64,000 nucleotides of DNA from NCBI GenBank assembly GCA_033060915.1, contig CM065379.1, positions 37,939,318 to 38,003,317 of the forward strand, given 5' to 3'. Both the position numbers and the translations under genes were made by a program. Shown in pieces: positions 1-11,100 of this stretch; the stretch's first letter is position 1; the number at the start of each line of letters is the position of its first letter. The notes under the pieces are model-generated. The model did not search any database and was not told the origin of the DNA. It saw only the letters and a program-made list of their open reading frames with translations. The stretch is from Euryodendron excelsum (lineage: Eukaryota; Streptophyta; Magnoliopsida; Ericales; Pentaphylacaceae).

Positions 1-1037
1 AAGGCTTGGACCAGGTTTAATATTTTTGGATACGGTTTAAACCATAATAGTGTGGACCGGGTTAAACTAAACTGGTTTAAATTTAAATTCAACAGTTGCG
101 ACCCTTACTAAGGGTGCGTTTGGCTAGCACCGTTTTGAAGGGGTGCGATTCTTTCTATATATAGAAAGATTCCCCCTCCGAAACATAAATAGTTTTATAC
201 AGTTTTGGGACAATCTTTCTCGATCTCCGACGACGACGTCCATGCCCAGATTCTGGCGACGTCCGTTTCCATCTCTGGTGAAGTGCTACCAAGATTCCGT
301 CGACTGTTCCAGGAAATATTTGACTGTTTAATCAGTCCATTCTCGTCTTCATTTCTGACTTAGAAATTCTATATGAATTTCTATCCAAATTTCTATCCGG
401 TTAATTTTTATTTATATATTCTGTGTGATGAATTTTAGTGAAAATTTCATCATTTTCTTATGTGTTTCTGTAGTAAATTTCAGCGTTAAAATTCTACAGA
501 ATGACTGCAATTTTTTGTGTAGAAAATACTGTTTGTTCTTTATCATATCATGTTGATTTTATCAGTAACGCTGTAGATTTTTGTATGGAATTAAATGTCA
601 TAATTCTGCGTAGAATTAGACAGAAATTTCTCATTATTTTATGTCATACATGTTACATTCATTCCAAATTGAGAGAGTAGAATCATAAGGTTGATTTGCT
701 GAATCTTGAATATTGTAGTCCTACTTATTCAAGATTGTGATCATTTTATTCTGGAGATAGATGTCTATTCATCCCATGAATACCTGTGTGGGGGACGAAT
801 CTTTCTTAAGCTGAGAGTGTGCAACATTCGACTTGATCTCATCTTTATCGCATATTTTATTATTTCATCATATATGGCTTGTTGAATATATCTTATTACG
901 TTATTTCACACACATTATTTAATATTGTTGATTTCACTTTATAATGACTACATGACAACAATATCATTTTGTTTTATTTCACTTTATTATGGATACGGTT
1001 TATATGGAAAACATTATATAATATTTTTCCAACAATT
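1..1037. other. AT-rich stretch, possible decayed LTR fragment
   Basis: No convincing coding sequence is visible. A TATATATAG box lies near 157-165, and the motif GGATACGGTTTA occurs both near 32 and near 991. The stretch closes with CCAACA at about 1032-1037, a common end of plant Copia-type LTRs. Read on the minus strand the same edge would start TGTTGG, an equally common LTR start, so orientation cannot be fixed. No primer site or partner LTR is present. I infer a broken LTR with low certainty. Confidence 0.25.
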
Positions 1038-1488
1038 TTTACCCAGGTACTTCTCCCGTTCTAGGGTGTTTGCATTCAAAAAATGAAAGTAAACAATGGA
1101 GTTTTCTATGTGAAGTCTTTTGAGGAATTGTAAGATATTTTTAAACGAACTGCTGGTGGTTAGAATGAGTTACAGTAATAGACAGATAATAAGAGTAATG
1201 AGTGTGTAGAGCTACTGAGAAATAGAGACACACATATAATACCTTCACTTGTAGTATAAAAAATGTAAGTATATGCATCACCTCAAATCCTTTTGACTAC
1301 TAAATTAAGTAGCGAAAAAGTCTCTTTTTTTGGTCCAATAGTGATGGGCTAACACAACAAGTGCATTGGCATTCCTCAAGTTACTGTAATACCTCATAAA
1401 TCAAGTGTAGGTAGGATTTACTCTCAAATTTGTGATTCCACATTGAGAGACTTTGTCAGCTAAGTTAACTGGCACATTTTTTATGACA
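1038..1488. other. Intergenic, nothing recognised
   Basis: AT-rich sequence without a long reading frame, clear repeat or RNA gene. Confidence 0.5.
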
Positions 1489-1498
1489 TTTTTATAAA

Positions 1499-2074
1499 GG
1501 TAAATACATTTTGGACTTTTACACTTTACATTCAACCTCACTTGAGGACATGCACTTTCAATTATAACAATTAAGTCTTATACTTTTAATTTGTCGTAAT
1601 GTCACCCTCCTGTAAATTTTTGTTAGTGCTATTGACTGCCAAGAGTCATGTGCGTCTCCTGTGACTCTTTTTCAATGGTAAAAATGTATTCCCATACCAC
1701 TTTGACACTAAATGCCCTCAACCCTTCCTCGCTTAAGATGATTTAGGGATATTTTACAATCCTAATTTCGTTTTATATATATAATAATTGTAAAAAGTTG
1801 AAGATAGATTGGTGAGCAATTATTGTAAAGAAGTTTAGAAACTAAATGATTTGGGTAACATAACATCATTTGGTGTGAGAATATATTTTTGCCTTTCAAA
1901 AATGGTCATGTGAGACGCACACGGCTTTTGCTCATCAATTACACAGAAGAAAATTTACAAAAGGGTAACATTATAACAAATTAAAAGTTTAGGGGCTTAA
2001 TAATTATAATTGAAAGTGCAGATCTTCAAATGAAATTTAGTATAAAGTATAAGGGTGCCAAGTGTATTTTATTC
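1499..2074. mobile_element. Foldback MITE 1, Mutator-like
   Basis: The first ~190 bases (from GGTAAATACATTTTGG) and the reverse complement of the last ~190 (from GAATAAAATACACTTGG) align through most of their length, sharing blocks such as TGCACTTTCAATTATAA and GTGTGCGTCTC-like sequence. The element is flanked by a perfect 10-bp direct repeat TTTTTATAAA at 1489-1498 and 2075-2084. Long terminal inverted repeats starting with G and a 9-10 bp duplication are the signature of Mutator-like elements. It is 576 bp and has no coding capacity, so it is a non-autonomous copy that must depend on a transposase elsewhere. A transcript through it would fold into a long hairpin. Confidence 0.82.
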
Positions 2075-2084
2075 TTTTTATAAA

Positions 2085-2385
2085 TAGCATTGAGAATAAA
2101 ATTTTATATAATCTTTCATTTTTTGGGCGCGCAGGAAATCACATCAACCTCATGTGGTGTATCCCTTTATGTAGCTTATTGTTGCTTTTTGTAACTCAAA
2201 TGTCTTCCAATTATGAACTTTTTCTGTTCTTCAGATTTTGATTTTCAGTAAACAAAGAATTTTTTTCATGTCCTAAGTTGATTTTAGATTGGTGATAAAA
2301 AAAAAAATAGATTGATTCTTTTCATTTACTTATTTGCTTTTTTTTTTCTTATAATTATTATTGGTCAACCTACAAAAAGTTATCC
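2085..2385. other. Intergenic, AT-rich
   Basis: Nothing recognised between the two foldback elements; contains A and T homopolymer runs. Confidence 0.5.
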
Positions 2386-2394
2386 TAATTTATC

Positions 2395-3608
2395 GGTTTT
2401 TTACCAAAATAATATAATTTTTAAAATTTATTTCTCAAATATAAATTTAAAAATAATTTACGATAAAATGCATTTTAAAAGTGTATTTTTTTAAAAGATA
2501 TAATTTAAAATTGCGTGCAAGAAAAATGCAAAGCAAAGCACAATTATAAACTGTGCTTTTCCAAGAGAAGAGAGAGTGAGATAGAGAGAGAAGGACGAAG
2601 GAGAGAGAGAGAGAGGGACGCAGAAGCAAGAGGGAGAGGGGTTTTAGAGAGTGAAAAAAGGTGACTGACTCTTTCTCTTCTCTCTTATTATTTTTATATT
2701 TAAACAGAATAAAAAAATATTTTAAAATTATTATCAAATTAGACAAACAATATAATATAAATTAGATTGTGATTAAATTTGTTTTTAATTCCACACTTAA
2801 GGTTTTTCAAATATCATTACTATTTAGAAATGAATTTTTCATATTAAGTCACTCCGTTGTGTTTGACAAAAAAAATTTATTTTTTGAGTTTGTAAAACTA
2901 TTTTCACGCATGCATAAAAATTATACAAGAGCTATAGTATTTTTAAAATTTTTATTATTTTTATTTTTAAAAATTTAAAAGAATAAAATCAGATATTATA
3001 AAAATAGACATTTTAAAACTATTACCAAACAAGACTAAAAAATATAATACAAAATACAAATAAATTAAAAAATATTTTTTGTGTATTCAAAAAAAAATAA
3101 CAAGAATTTTAAAAATACTATAGATTACTTATCATTTATATTTATATTTGTAAATACAATAATACTTAAATATAATTATTTTGTTTCAACAAATTAAACA
3201 TAATTATTGATGAAAATTTTGATTTAAATTTAAATATTTTATATATTTGAAATTTGTTGATAATTTTAAAATATCTATTTTTGTTCTTTTAAATTTTTAA
3301 AAATAAAAATATTGAGAAAGAAGAGAGAGAGTGTTAGCCATCCTTTTTCTCTCTCTCTTCTGCGCGTCCCTCGCTCTCTCTTTTTCTCTTTCTTTTCTCT
3401 CTCTCACCCTCTCTCTCTCTCTTGCGTCCCTCTCTATCTTTTTCTCTCTCACTCCCTCTCTCTTCTCTTGCAAAAGCCCACTTTATAATTGAGTTTTTCT
3501 TGGATAAGTGCAACTATAAATTGTGTTTTTTTTACGCTTAATATTAATTTCTTAAATTCATATTTGAGAAATAAATTTCAAAAATTATATTATTTTGGTT
3601 AAAAAACC
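2395..3608. mobile_element. Foldback MITE 2, Mutator-like
   Basis: Both ends begin (right end read in reverse complement) with GGTTTTTTA(A)CCAAAATAATA, and the inverted similarity continues inward for about 350 bases, including a GA-rich tract on the left (about 2570-2650) mirrored by a CT-rich tract on the right (about 3320-3475). A perfect 9-bp repeat TAATTTATC flanks it at 2386-2394 and 3609-3617; the outward similarity extends two more C bases. The 1,214-bp element codes for no transposase. Reading frames seen inside it arise from the simple repeats. TIR length and duplication size fit a Mutator-like MITE; the centre (2750-3250) is very AT-rich. Confidence 0.82.
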
Positions 3609-3672
3609 TAATTTATCCTATATATCTATCTCCCAAGAATTGAAGTGAAGGTCACATGAGGAACAAACTATT

Positions 3673-4241
3673 TGATGATGCAGCAAACTCATGACGGATT
3701 GCCCCCAGGTCTGGGATGAACTGTCCTCTCGCCGGCCGGTGATCTCCTGCACTAAACCCACCGGTGTGGTGGAAGCTAAAGGCCCTCTGGTGTTCAAGTT
3801 AGATTCAAAGAGATCCAAAAATGTGGGAGAGGAAAAGATGCCTTAGAGTTTCTTTTTGGGTCATGTATTTGCGTACTTTCGAAGGGGTGAGTTTTTCCTT
3901 CTATGTTTGCATGGGGGTGATAGGTAGCTTCTCCACGTGGCGGCCTCTAGTTGGAGGACCAGAGCGGTGTCAAAGCACTCAAGAGGATCATCCCCATACT
4001 CTATGGTGGCGTATGTCAGAACAGTGTAAGGGTTAGGTGGTTGTCGCTTGTACACTCCACGCCCACGCCCTAAGCGTACACCGGGATATCCGATGTCAAT
4101 CGTGGGGCCCATCGATGGTTGTTCGTTCGGGACCGAGGGATGGTCTGATCGGGTATCCCCCGACCAGGCCGGCGAGGCACCTGACCTGGTCAGGGATACC
4201 CCGATCAGGACCTGACCTGATCAGAAGGAATGCCATTACCA
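3673..4241 (-). repeat. 3' LTR of the Tat element
   Basis: 569 bp; on the plus strand it runs from TGATGATGCAGC to ATTACCA, so on the coding strand it starts TGGTAATG and ends CATCATCA (TG...CA). It aligns throughout with 13415-14034. It is about 51 bp shorter than its partner because of a difference in copies of a short CACCTGACCTGGTC-type repeat near 4160-4225. Confidence 0.93.
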
Positions 4242-4258
4242 GATGCCCCCAATTCCCC
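4242..4258 (-). promoter_or_regulatory. Polypurine tract
   Basis: On the minus strand GGGGAATTGGGGGCATC sits immediately before the 3' LTR start. This is the expected place of the plus-strand DNA primer for reverse transcription. Confidence 0.75.
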
Positions 4259-4880
4259 AAGCCATCTGCTCGGAGCTGGGGGAATTCCAAGTGTCAGGCG
4301 CCCGCGAAAGCCACGACACATTTATGGGAAGGCCGACACAATAATGGTCCCAGCTGGCTTGTCTTTTCAAGAACCGCCACATGGTGACAGCTGATAGGTA
4401 GTCGTTGGGTGACGAGACGTGTCGAATCCTGTCCATTGATGTCTCGTCAAGGCAATGCATTCGGGCCATTGGTTTCAAAGAGAATGGGGGGATTTGCTTG
4501 GCGGTTATTACCTTTGCCCCTTCACTTTCTTCTAGCAACCTCTAAGAACAAGAAAATGAAAAACACAGAGAGAAGCGAGAGATAAAGAACCTCTGATTCA
4601 ATCCGACAAGCAACAAGCGAAGTCAATTGCTTCCAGCCATTGTTGCCAACCACCTTCCGGGCATTTGATTCGCGGCGTGCAGTCGTGGTAAGGCCCTCTT
4701 TCTGATTGTATGTATTGGTTGGTAACCCGCTATGTCTGGGTTTACGAAAAGAGGGCAAAAATCCCCAACCTCCTAGGGCTTGTTGATAGGCCGGAGTTTG
4801 TTAGGTTGATATTTGAGGAAGTAGCCTCGTTATTTAAACCCGTATTGCTTAGGATCGAAAACAAAAAATGGTTAGGCACT
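4259..4880 (+). other. Leader region of the antisense ORF
   Basis: Noncoding stretch between the 3' LTR and the antisense ORF. Around 4540-4690 it reads like a transcribed leader and ends in a splice-donor-like GTGGTAAGG at about 4685-4693; an acceptor-like TTGCTTAG lies near 4845-4852, before the ATG at 4881. A 5' UTR intron for the antisense gene is an inference. Confidence 0.35.
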
Positions 4881-7084
4881 ATGGCGAATCCACGTGAGTT
4901 CGGATTCTGAGAAAATAGACTCGAATAAGTACGAGGTAGTTAGGTGTAAGCCTGGAGATGGGGTCTCTGTTTGTGGCTTCGGGGAATTTGTAAAGGCACT
5001 CGAGTCGGTTCAAGCAGAGGCCGTCGACTCCGGTGCCATAGAGGGAGGAGAGTCGGGAGAGTCAGACGAGGAGGATCTTGGGTACGAGGCCGTTGGGGTG
5101 TCCTCTATTCTTACCAAGGAGAAGGTGGGGAGCCTACGGGCAGTATATTAGATCCCACGGGGTTTGAAGCTCAGGATCCCGAAAAAGGAGGACTGTGTGT
5201 GCTCGGCCAGGGAGGGCGAGATCACGGTGTATGAGGGTGCGTTGGCTGGTGGCCTTTGAATGCCCTTTTCTTAGTCTGTCAGGAGGATCTTATAATGGCT
5301 TTGCCTTTCACCGGGGCAGATACAGCCGAACGGATGGAGGATCCTGCTCGACTATGCTATCTTCTAGCAGATCGTTCATAAAAGGGACATCACGCCAGAG
5401 GAATTTTTGTTCTGCTACAAGTCGACGGAGAGGGGTGCGGGCTGGTGGTACTTCTCGGGCAGGTCGAAGGAGTACAACCTGATCGACGAGCTTCCTTCCT
5501 TGATCAAGAACTGGAAGGATTAGTTCTTTTTTTCAGTGGAAACGAATGGGAGTTTCAACCCTGGGAGATCGACTTATCTGTTCGGGTCCCTAGGCAATGG
5601 GGTTATCCAAGCAAGAAGGGTATGCTCTTTCTTTACTAAACCCAGTTTCCTTTCCTTTTTGTTTTCAAGTGTTGGTGTCCTGACCTAGGTTGCTTTGGGT
5701 GTCAGGTCGGGCCAAGCCCAGAATATCTGAGTTGAGGCTAGCCATAAGGAAGGTCCAGCAGCATGATGTCCATAGTCACAAAGACCTGGTCACTGTTGAA
5801 AGCTTGTCGAGTTACTTGCTAGGTCCCAAGCCCACAAGAGAAGCCCTGGCTGCTGAACATGAGAGGAGTGAGTGTTTAGTTATTTGTAGAGCCCTTCCAT
5901 GATGCCTAACTAACATTTCTTTTGCTTGCAGCTGGTGCAGTCATTGTCGACAGTTCGGCTCCTGCTACTGCCCCTCAGACCGCTGCCCCCACTCAAGATC
6001 AGGGGGCTGAGGAGATGAGTTTCAACGTCGCTTTTCTAAAGAAGAGGAAGGCTGATGGGTCCGAGCCCGAGCCGAAGTGGGTGAGGAATGCCAAGATCTC
6101 AGAACCGGCAAGGAGGGACACGGCTGCAGTCAGAGCGGGTGAGCTGAAGACAACTGAGGCGTCTTGGGTTCAGCCCCCTCCACCACAGACCGAGGGGAGA
6201 CGCAATTTGGTCGCTATAGCCGAACAGCAAGCCAGGGCCGAAGCCTCTCCTTCTTCCAAGAATATTTTCGAGAGCCTGGAGGAGGCATGGATGAGAGCGG
6301 GGGTTGCCATGAAAGATGCCGACTTGCAAAGGATCGACAAGTATACCAACAACCGTGTGGTGAAGGACGTGAACCACTATCTCCTCAGGGTATGAGCTTA
6401 CTACTCGGTCTTCTCTCTTTTCTATTCCTTTGGTTTGTTCTGACACGTCGCTTTTGCCAATTTTTTTCCAAGAATGTCAAGATAGGCCATCGTCTGGCAA
6501 GCCTGGAAAGGGCATTCAATCAAGAGAAGAATACTTGCACGGCCCTTCTAGCCGAGCTGAACGGGATGAAGGAAAAGATCACGACCGCCCATGCCATAAA
6601 AGAGGAGATCGCTGTTGTTCGTGTAGAGAGGCACTCGGCAGTGGCAGACCTAAAGAAGGCCTAAGACGAGTACAAAAAGTTTGACGCCACTGCCAGCAAA
6701 CTCATATTGGATCTCTCGGCTGAATAGGCTAAACGGCATGAATTGGAGAAGAAGGTGGTAGTTTTCGATGAGGAGCTCATGAAGGCCAGGAGTGGAGTGG
6801 TGGAGGAGTTCAAGGAGGGGGACACTTTTTAGGCTCTGTTGGCACCAACCTTCCTCCAAGGCTTTGAGCATGCCAGAGGTCAGGCTTCGAGAAAGTTCCC
6901 CGATCTGGACTTCTCCATTCTCGAGCCTTCTGAAGAAGATCCTCCAAGTGGTGAGGGGGCTGGGACAGAAGCTCCCGTTTCGGCTGCTGAGAAGGGTGCC
7001 AAGCTTCCACCTGGTGCTCAGGAAGTGAGTCCTACTGAGGGGGCTTAACAGCAGGCCTCCGGGCCTCTTACCGAGGGGGCTTAG
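4881..7084 (+). pseudogene. Antisense ORF, Transposase_28/gypsy-type domain
   Basis: This reading frame runs against pol. A plausible start is ATGGCGAATCCACG at 4881, followed by a frame break and an acidic segment (4906-5130). From about 5150 to 5640 the broken frames match the plant putative gypsy-type transposon domain (Pfam Transposase_28): LRIPKKED, ITVYEGALAGG, GQIQPNGWRILL, then WWYFSGRSKEYNLIDELP and SLIKNWKD. Later pieces at 5690-5902 and 5922-6395 are charged and low-complexity, and 6465-6720 is coiled coil (LASLERAFNQEKN). A conserved C-terminal block FPDLDFSILEP lies near 6900-6930. Splice-like GTATGAG (about 6391) and a pyrimidine tract before CCAAG (about 6470) suggest introns. 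At least eight stops or shifts make it a pseudogene. The function of this family is unknown; family assignment is from memory. Confidence 0.72.
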
Positions 7085-7134
7085 TAGCAGGCTTCTAGAA
7101 AGGACGGAGGGGTAGCAGCAGAGCAAGCCTAGAC

Positions 7135-7240
7135 CTGAATAGTCTTTCCTTTTGTAACAAAGTTTTTTTTTTTTTTTTGAAAGTGGGCATTTCGCCTTTG
7201 TACCCCTTCTTACATTAATGAAATGAAATTCTATTCGTAT
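7135..7240 (+). terminator. Probable 3' end of the antisense transcript
   Basis: After the last coding block the plus strand has TTTTGTAAC, a T run near 7163-7178, then TTACATTAATGAAATGAAATTC, a layout like plant polyadenylation regions. No exact AATAAA is present. Confidence 0.35.
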
Positions 7241-7364
7241 ACTCTGTGTCTACTGTATTTTCTAAGCATTTGATTGGAGTGGCTTGAAGAATGCTTGTAA
7301 GTGCTAACGCGGACCTGATCAGCAACGATAACCGAACAGGTCCAACATTATTGCTAATTCAATG

Positions 7365-7925
7365 CCATGGCCATTAAGGCTATCCGGCTCTGCTCGGCAC
7401 TTGACCAGGCAGATTCAAGGCCATTGCCATTAAGGCCATCTGGCTCTGCTCGGCGCTTGACTGAGCAGATTCATTGCCATTGCCATTAGGGCCGTCTAGC
7501 TTTGCTTGGCACGAGGGCTGAGCAGATTCTATGCCATTGCCATTTATGGTCATCTGGCTCTGCTCGGCGCTTGACCGAGAAGATTCATTGCCATTGCCAT
7601 TAAGGCTGTCTGGCTCTGCTCGGCACGAGGGCCGAGCAGATTCTATGCCATTGCCATTTAAGGCCATCTAGCTCTGCTCGGTGCTTGACCAAGCAGATTC
7701 ATTGCCATTGCCATTAAGGCCGTCTAGCTCTGCTCTGCACGGGGGCCGAACAGATTCTATGCCATTGCCATTTAAGGCCATCTGGCTCTACTCGGTGCTT
7801 GACCGAGCAGATTCATTGCCATTGCCATTAAGGCCGTTTGACTCTGCTCTGCATAGGGGCCGAGCAGATTCTATGCCATTGCCATTAAGGCTGTCTGGCT
7901 CTGCTCGGCACTTGATCGAGCATAT
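7365..7925. repeat. 57-bp tandem repeat between antisense ORF and pol
   Basis: About ten copies of a unit near 57 bp, each with a CATTGCCATTGCCATT-like core and CTCTGCTCGGC. Two variants alternate (CTTGACCGAGCAGATTC and ACGAGGGCCGAGCAGATTC), giving a higher-order unit of about 114 bp. As 57 is a multiple of three, long frames open on both strands (7380-7667 minus, 7681-7929 plus) as 19-residue repeats; I regard these as by-products. Hypervariable tandem repeats at this place are known in Tat elements and can seed satellite DNA. Confidence 0.88.
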
Positions 7926-8031
7926 TTAGTGTCGTTTCCATGAAAGTAGACAAATTTAATGTCGATTCAAGTAGACAATTGTTGAACAGTCGCTTTTATT
8001 GATGTTCTGGTGGATTATAATTAGGGGTCCC
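7926..8031. other. Spacer between repeats and pol end
   Basis: Short noncoding spacer; nothing recognised. Confidence 0.5.
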
Positions 8032-9090
8032 TCAAGAGTAGTACTTCCTTAGGTGCTCTGCATGCCACAGGTGCGGGAGCTCCTTGCCTTCTAAGTTCTT
8101 CAGCCTGTACGTCCCCTTCCTAGTACTGCTAATCACCTCGTAAGGTCCTTCCTAATTGGGACTGAGTTTGCCCTCTCTGGGATCCTTGGTGGATTGGTTG
8201 ACTCTTTTCAAAGCAAGATCCCCGGTTGTAAAGTCTTTTGGTTGAACTCTAGTGTTGTGGTATTGGCGCATCTTCTGCTGGTAGGACGCCACTCTCATAG
8301 CTGTCTGTAGCCTCCTTTCCTCCAATAGATCTAGGTCCACATTCATGGTCTCGCCGTTGGTCATGGGGTCGAACTGCAATGTTTTGGGCCTGGAAAGGCC
8401 GATCTCTACTGGGATGACGGTTTCGGTGCCGAAGATAAGTGAGAACGGCTTCTGCCTCGTGGACACTCTCTCCATCGTTCTGTAGGCCCAAAGGATGTTA
8501 GGAAGCTCCTCCGCCCACAAACCCTTGGCCTTCTCCAACTTCGCATTGAGGATCTTTAAGAGGGATCTGTTGGTAACTTCGACTTGACCGTTTGCCTGGG
8601 GGTGCTCGGGGGTTGAATCATGATGACTTATTCCCAGATTAGTGCACAGTTGGTTGAATTGCCTACCCTCAAACTGCTTCCCGTTGTTCGTGATGACGAC
8701 CATAGGAATTCTGAACCTGCACACAATATTCTGCCACAAGAATTTCTTCATCTTCTCCTCAGTGATCGTTGGTAGGGCCTCTGCCTTTGCCCACTTTGTA
8801 AAGTAGTCGATTGCCACCACTGCAAATTTCATCTGTCCTTTGCCGAGCGGCAATGGTGCCACGATGTCGATCCCCCACTGCGGGAAGGGCCAAGGGGTTT
8901 GGATCAGGGTTAGCCCCTGAGAGGGCAGTCTTAGGATGTTGGTGAACCGTTGGCACTTGTCACACTTCTTGACGAATTCCTGGGCATACCTCTCCATGGT
9001 GGGCCAATAATAGGTCGTTCGTAATATCTTATTGGCGAGAGACCGGCCACCAGAGTGGTTCCCACACACCCATTCGTGGACCTCCCGCAT
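8032..9090 (-). pseudogene. pol: Integrase of the Tat element
   Basis: Integrase would insert the cDNA into the chromosome. Counting from the methionine at 9090, the zinc-binding HHCC is H5, H12, C43, C46. The core has D75 (WGIDIV) and E171 (NGQVEVTN), but the second catalytic aspartate is N135 (VITNNGKQF), a single G-to-A change. A TAG replaces the expected tryptophan after REGKLSPN at about 8150; the frame then continues through the C-terminal GPY/F-type segment to LRKYYS and a TGA at 8032-8034. The true N-terminus lies in the damaged stretch 9091-9315. The enzyme should be inactive. Confidence 0.9.
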
Positions 9091-9315
9091 TATGTAGTCA
9101 GCCTCTTCCTCATTGGCGCAATGAAGCAGCGGTATGGTATGCCCCCTTTTGTAGAGTATTCTATCTTACATGAGGTATCTGCTCGAACTGTACTAAATCC
9201 TCCTCGCCTCATTCTGGTCTTCAGGCAGGGTTCCGTTCTCCAAGAAATTCCTGATCTGGCTCATTCAGGAGGATTCGGGCTGGATCTGGTTGACTTCCGG
9301 GCTTTGGATGCTCGG
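9091..9315 (-). pseudogene. pol: Linker between aRNH and integrase, broken
   Basis: The minus strand keeps recognisable pol linker and integrase N-terminal residues in several frames with stops. No separate gene is present. Confidence 0.6.
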
Positions 9316-9735
9316 TCAATCAAGAATCTCAATCGGGACGTTCGGGTCAGGCTCATTTGAAGAGGTAATCCTGGCTAGCTGGTCTGCATCTTCATTTTGC
9401 AATCTCGGTACACGCTCCAGTAGTATCTTAGCGAATTTTTTAGTTAGGCTCTTCGCTACTTGGCAATATTGCTTCATGTTGTCTTCTCTGGTTTCGTACT
9501 CTCCCTGGACTTGCTCCATTACCAATTGAGAGATGCTTCGCACCACTATCTGTTTGGCCCCCATACGTCGAGCCATTCTGAGACAGGCAATGAGTGTTTC
9601 GTATTCGACAACGTTATTGGTGGCAGGAAACTTGAAGTGGAGAGCATATTCCATCTTGTAGCCATTCGGGGTGACGAGGACCACTCCGGCACCGCCAAAG
9701 TCATGAGTGGAAGATCTATCAACATTCAGGACCCA
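9316..9735 (-). pseudogene. pol: Second (archaeal-type) RNase H domain
   Basis: A second RNase H fold follows the usual retroviral-type one in the same frame, a Tat-lineage character. Motifs: NVDRSS (first catalytic Asp kept, the usual Gly now Arg), NNVVEYETLIACLRMA (catalytic Glu kept), VVRSISQLV (the expected Asp of RSDSQLV is Ile) and NEDADQLARI (last Asp kept). Loss of the third acidic residue should abolish cleavage. The frame ends in a stop after IEILD. Confidence 0.85.
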
Positions 9736-10407
9736 GTGGCTGTCGGGTAAGTCAGCTTCAGGGGTGGCAGGGGGCGGGTTAATGAATTCTGCGATGAAAT
9801 CCACAGCAGCCTGCCTTTTGATAGCCAGCCGGGGTCGATAGTGGATGTCGAACTGACTAAGTTCAACGGACCATTTCACTAGACGTCTTGACGTCTCTAG
9901 CTTGTGTAGAATGTTCTTCAAGGGCTGGTCAGTGAGTACTACAATCGTGTGGGCTTGGAAGTAGGGCCTCAGGCGCCAAGCTACAGTCACCAGCGCGAGA
10001 GCCATGAGTTCCATCTTCGGGTATCATTTTTCTGCTCCCCGCAAGGCTCGACTGGTGTAGTACACTGGCTTTTGGATCCCCCCTTCTTCTCGGACAAGAG
10101 CTGAGCTCGCTGCTGTCTTCGACACTGCCAAATAGAGAAACAATTCCTCCCCCGAGGTGGTTCAGCTGAGCAGCGGGATTGAGCTAAGATATTGTTTGAG
10201 TTGACCAAAGGCTACTTCACACTCCTCGTTCCACTCGAACGCTTTGTGTAGGATTTTGAAGAACGGGAGACACTTGTCGATGGACTGAGAGATGAATCTG
10301 TTCAGGGCTGCAACACGTCCCTCCAGCTGCTAAACATCCTTCGTCGTTCGGGGTGCTTGCATGTCGATGATGGCCTAAATCTTTTTTGGGTTTGCCTCAA
10401 TCCCCCT
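9736..10407 (-). pseudogene. pol: RT connection and first RNase H domain
   Basis: The minus strand shows the Ty3/gypsy connection region and RNase H spread over two frames: KPVYYTSRALRGAE, MELMALALVTVAWRLRPYF, VVLTDQPLKNILHK and LVKWSVELSQFDIHYRPR. Stops occur near 10380, 10320, 10170 and 10020. Upstream it continues from the RT palm and downstream into the second RNase H. Confidence 0.85.
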
Positions 10408-11088
10408 CTATGAGACCATGAAGCCTAGGAACTTCCCCGAGGCGACGCCGAAGGCACACTTGGCAGGATTGAGCTTGATCCGGTACTTGCAGAGTGCTTG
10501 GAACGTCTCTTCAAGATCCCGTAGGTGGTTGGTGGCCTCCTTACTTTTCACCAACAAATCATCCATGTAAACCTCCATATTACGCCCAATCTGTGATTTG
10601 AACATGAGGTTGACTAGCCGTTGGTATGTTGCCCTTGCATTCTTTAATCCGAACGGCATGACGTTGTAACAATAGAGCCCCTGGTCTGTGATGAAGGTTG
10701 TATGCTCCTGGTCGCACTCCGCCATCTAGATCTGGTGATATCCTAAAAAAGCATCCACAAAGGTTAGCATTTCATACCCCGCAGTAGAGTCGACGAGGAG
10801 GTCGATGGTCGGTAGTGGGAAACTGTCTTTGGGGCGCGCTTTATTCAGGTTGGTGAAGTCAACGCACATTCGCCACTTCCCACTGGACTTCTTCACCATG
10901 ACAATGTTGGAGAGCCAAGTGAGGTAGTGCACTTCCTTGATGAACTTCGCCTGCACCAGTTTCTCCGCTTCCTCAGTAACTGCATCATTCCTGTCCGGCG
11001 CAAAGTTCCTCCGCTTCTGCTTAACCGACCTGGCCTCAGGGTCAACGTTCAAGTAGTGAGTTACTACTCGTGTGTCAATACCAGGCAT
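10408..11088 (-). pseudogene. pol: Reverse transcriptase of the Tat element
   Basis: Converts element RNA to cDNA in the virus-like particle. The two-part frame has KWRMCVDFTNLNKARPKD, FPLPTIDLLVD, LTFVDAFLGYHQI with the first catalytic Asp (residue 112 of the 11088 frame), a TAG at 10726-10728, then NVMPFGLKNARATYQR and the catalytic VYMDDLLVKS (residues 53-56 of the next frame). All three catalytic Asp are kept, but the stop between motifs A and B prevents a full enzyme unless read through. Confidence 0.93.
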
Positions 11089-11100
11089 GTCCTCGTGAGA

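Noticed and set aside
2447..2746. 99-residue minus-strand frame
   Set aside because: It is built of the GA-rich arm of the foldback MITE; composition is simple Ser/Leu repeats with no conserved features.
7380..7667. Repeat protein with 19-residue units
   Set aside because: The frame exists because the 57-bp repeat is divisible by three; both strands are open and there is no leader or conservation beyond the repeat.
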